A DNA stretch of 7,470 nucleotides, taken from contig JALGWK010000078.1 in the NCBI GenBank assembly GCA_025774205.1, forward strand, positions 1 through 7,470. Reading direction: 5' to 3'. Source of the DNA: a bacterium. Lineage in GTDB: Bacteria > Blakebacterota > Blakebacteria > Blakebacterales > Blakebacteraceae. The position numbers were made by a program, and so were the translations under genes. Below, in pieces: positions 5,904-7,470 of this stretch (the first letter of the stretch is position 1; each line of letters opens with the position of its first letter). Below the pieces are notes generated by a model. It was not told the origin of the DNA, did no database searches, and saw only the letters and a list, made by a program, of their open reading frames with translations.

Positions 5904-7367
5904 ATGCGTTTGAAACTCTGTCTGATCGCTTCAGGTGTCATGCTCATGTCCGGCTGCGCCGGCCTGCTGAAGGCCAAATCAGGCACGCAGAAACAATCCC
6001 CCTCGAGTCAGGAGGAATCCTCCGAAGAGGGCCTGAAGCCGTACCATGAAGTCATCACCGACGAAGCGGTCAGTGACGAGGGACTGTTCACGGTCCACCG
6101 CATTGACGACAAGGTCTACTACGAGATCCCGGCCTCTGACTTCGGCAAGGACCTCCTCTGGTTGAGCCGGGTTTCTGCCGTTCCGACCAACAGCGGATAC
6201 GGCGGCCAGAAAGTGGCTACTCACGTGGTCCGCTGGGAGCGGAGAGATGACAAGGTCTACCTCCGCAGCTATCTCTACTCGGTGGTGGCCGACTCCACCC
6301 GACCGATCTTCGAGGCGGTCGCCAACGCGACCTTCGCGCCTATCCTTGATGCCTTCGATGTTGCCGCGGTCCGGATGGACACGACCGCGACTTCGATCGA
6401 TGAATTTGTCGTCATCGAGGTCACCGGTCTCGTCACCGGTGATCTGCCGGAGTTCAGTCCCAAGGGGCGCTTTGAAGCCGGCGGCCTCGACCGCGACCGC
6501 TCCTTCCTCGACTACATCAAGAGCTTTCCGGAGAACATCGAGTACGAACAGGTGCTGACCTACAACGGTTCCGGGGACGGCCCATCGGTCTCCCTGGTGA
6601 TGCATCACAGCATGGTTCTCCTGCCCGAGGACCCGATGAAGCCCCGGCTCCACGATACCCGGATGGGGTACTTCAGTGTCGGCCGGACCGATTACGGCAC
6701 TGACGAACAGCGGGCCGCCAGTCGTCCGTATATCACCCGCTGGCGGCTGGAGAAGAAGAACCCGAACGCCGCCATCTCCGATCCCGTGAAGCCGATCATC
6801 TGGTATATCGATCCGGCCACACCGGAGGTCTGGCGTCCATACATCAAGCAGGGGATCGAGGACTGGCAGGTCGCCTTCGAGGCCGCCGGCTTCAGCAACG
6901 CGATCCTCTGCCTCGATCCGCCCGACGATCCCGACTGGGACCCGGAGGACGCCCGCTACTCGGTGATCCGCTACCTCCCCTCGACGGTCGAGAACGCCTC
7001 GGGGCCTCACGTCCACGATCCCCGGACCGGAGAGATACTGGAAGCCGACGTCCAGTGGTACCACAACGTGATGAACCTGCTCCGCGACTGGTACTTCGTG
7101 CAGGTCGGCAACCTCGACCCCAGGGCCGGGAAACTGCCGCTGCCGGATGAACTGATGGGAGAGCTGGTGCGGTTCGTCGCCTGCCACGAGGTGGGGCATT
7201 CTCTCGGGCTGCAGCACAACATGCGGGCCTCATGCGGGCCTCGGGTTCCTATACCGTCGAGCAGATGCGCAACCCGGAATTCGTCCGCCGGTACGGGCAT
7301 ACCCCGTCGATCATGGACTATGCCCGGTTCAACTACGTTGCCCAGCCGGGTGATGACGTGCCGTTGA
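5904..7367 (+). CDS. Zinc metalloprotease lipoprotein (DUF5117/DUF4953-like), frameshifted
   Basis: The N-terminal part of a large exported metallopeptidase. A lipoprotein signal (MRLKLCLIASGVMLMSGC, lipidation at Cys18) and a Ser/Glu/Gln-rich linker (about 25-45) come first. Residues 45-125 resemble the DUF5118-type N-terminal module (YYEIPASDFGKDLLWLSRV, 72-90; then GYGGQK). The DUF5117-like region follows, up to about 285. The catalytic region has HEVGHSLGLQH (428-438), an HExxHxxGxxH zinc site with Glu429 as the general base, as in metzincins. After residue 442 an 11-bp tandem duplication shifts the frame. The last 45 or so residues to the TGA at 7365-7367 are out-of-frame Arg/Ser/Pro-rich sequence, giving 487 aa with no Met-turn. 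The start ATG 5904 has AAGGA (5891-5895) upstream. As written the product is probably inactive. The family normally extends several hundred residues further. Confidence 0.85.
   Translation: MRLKLCLIASGVMLMSGCAGLLKAKSGTQKQSPSSQEESSEEGLKPYHEVITDEAVSDEGLFTVHRIDDKVYYEIPASDFGKDLLWLSRVSAVPTNSGYGGQKVATHVVRWERRDDKVYLRSYLYSVVADSTRPIFEAVANATFAPILDAFDVAAVRMDTTATSIDEFVVIEVTGLVTGDLPEFSPKGRFEAGGLDRDRSFLDYIKSFPENIEYEQVLTYNGSGDGPSVSLVMHHSMVLLPEDPMKPRLHDTRMGYFSVGRTDYGTDEQRAASRPYITRWRLEKKNPNAAISDPVKPIIWYIDPATPEVWRPYIKQGIEDWQVAFEAAGFSNAILCLDPPDDPDWDPEDARYSVIRYLPSTVENASGPHVHDPRTGEILEADVQWYHNVMNLLRDWYFVQVGNLDPRAGKLPLPDELMGELVRFVACHEVGHSLGLQHNMRASCGPRVPIPSSRCATRNSSAGTGIPRRSWTMPGSTTLPSRVMTCR
7220..7242 (+). repeat. 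11-bp tandem duplication causing a frameshift
   Basis: The unit CATGCGGGCCT occurs twice without a break (7220-7230 and 7231-7241), and period 11 continues one base to 7242. Eleven is not a multiple of three, so the downstream frame moves. Deleting either copy rejoins HEVGHSLGLQHNMRAS to GSYTVEQMRNPEF in one open frame. Confidence 0.93.
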
Positions 7368-7470
7368 TCCCGATCGTGGGCCCCTATGACGAGTTCATCA
7401 TCGAGTGGGGTTATGTACCGATCCCCGGGGCCACCTCACCGGAGGATGAAAAGGAAGTCCTCAACTCAAT
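7232..7470 (+). pseudogene. Continuation of the metalloprotease in the shifted frame, partial
   Basis: Read from 7232, this frame is open to the window end and continues the catalytic domain: MRASGSYTVEQMRNPEF, then TPSIMDYARFNYV, then IVGPYDEFIIEWGY. SIMDY (Met codon 7313-7315) matches the metzincin Met-turn that should lie below the zinc site, so this is the genuine downstream half of the gene. The ATG at 7232 is in the second repeat copy and has no Shine-Dalgarno, so independent translation is unlikely. The rest of the gene lies beyond the window. Whether the gene is truly broken or the duplication is a sequence error cannot be settled here. Confidence 0.82.

Noticed and set aside
5979-7217. 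Long (412 codon) open frame antisense to the metalloprotease
   Set aside because: It mirrors the codon structure of a clearly real lipoprotein protease in GC-rich DNA. Its translation has no recognisable motif and it has no promoter or Shine-Dalgarno.

Overview
The window is an ordinary, GC-rich bacterial chromosomal segment with two divergent transcription units. There are no phage, plasmid, CRISPR or insertion-sequence signals. The mixture is a MlrA-like MerR regulator after plsY-gpsA, a PDZ/radical-SAM/DUF512 protein next to der, and a large DUF5117/DUF4953-type zinc metalloprotease lipoprotein. I infer a Gram-negative member of the FCB/Gemmatimonadota-like lineages or a related candidate phylum. 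That placement is tentative and rests on recalled family distribution, not on a search.

Minus-strand unit (5191 down to 1): tRNA-Gly(CCC), then a PDZ/radical-SAM/DUF512 protein, der (ribosome-assembly GTPase), plsY and gpsA (the two enzymes that make and acylate sn-glycerol-3-phosphate), a MerR-family regulator, and tRNA-Pro(GGG). The coding genes are tightly packed. There are 9 nt between the DUF512 gene and der, a 4-nt ATGA overlap of plsY and gpsA, and a 1-nt TGATG overlap of gpsA and merR. Three sigma70-like promoters can be read on this strand: one before tRNA-Gly, one overlapping the der stop codon and serving plsY-gpsA-merR, and one in the merR/tRNA-Pro gap. So ribosome maturation and phospholipid synthesis sit in one co-directional block that begins and ends with tRNA genes.

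Plus-strand unit (5237 to the end): a promoter back-to-back with the tRNA-Gly promoter leads into a small secreted protein of unknown function. After 43 nt comes a lipoprotein zinc metalloprotease with an HExxHxxGxxH site. The two -35 boxes form a perfect inverted repeat, TGTCAA-CC-TTGACA.

The most notable anomaly is an exact 11-bp tandem duplication at 7220-7241, only 3 bp past the last zinc-ligand His codon of the metalloprotease. It shifts the frame. Removing one copy restores a continuous reading frame that runs to the window edge and contains the metzincin-like Met-turn SIMDY. It is either a recent inactivating or reversible mutation, or an assembly or sequencing error. I saw no clearly novel multi-gene system. 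The least understood parts are the DUF512 protein and the secreted protein/metalloprotease pair.
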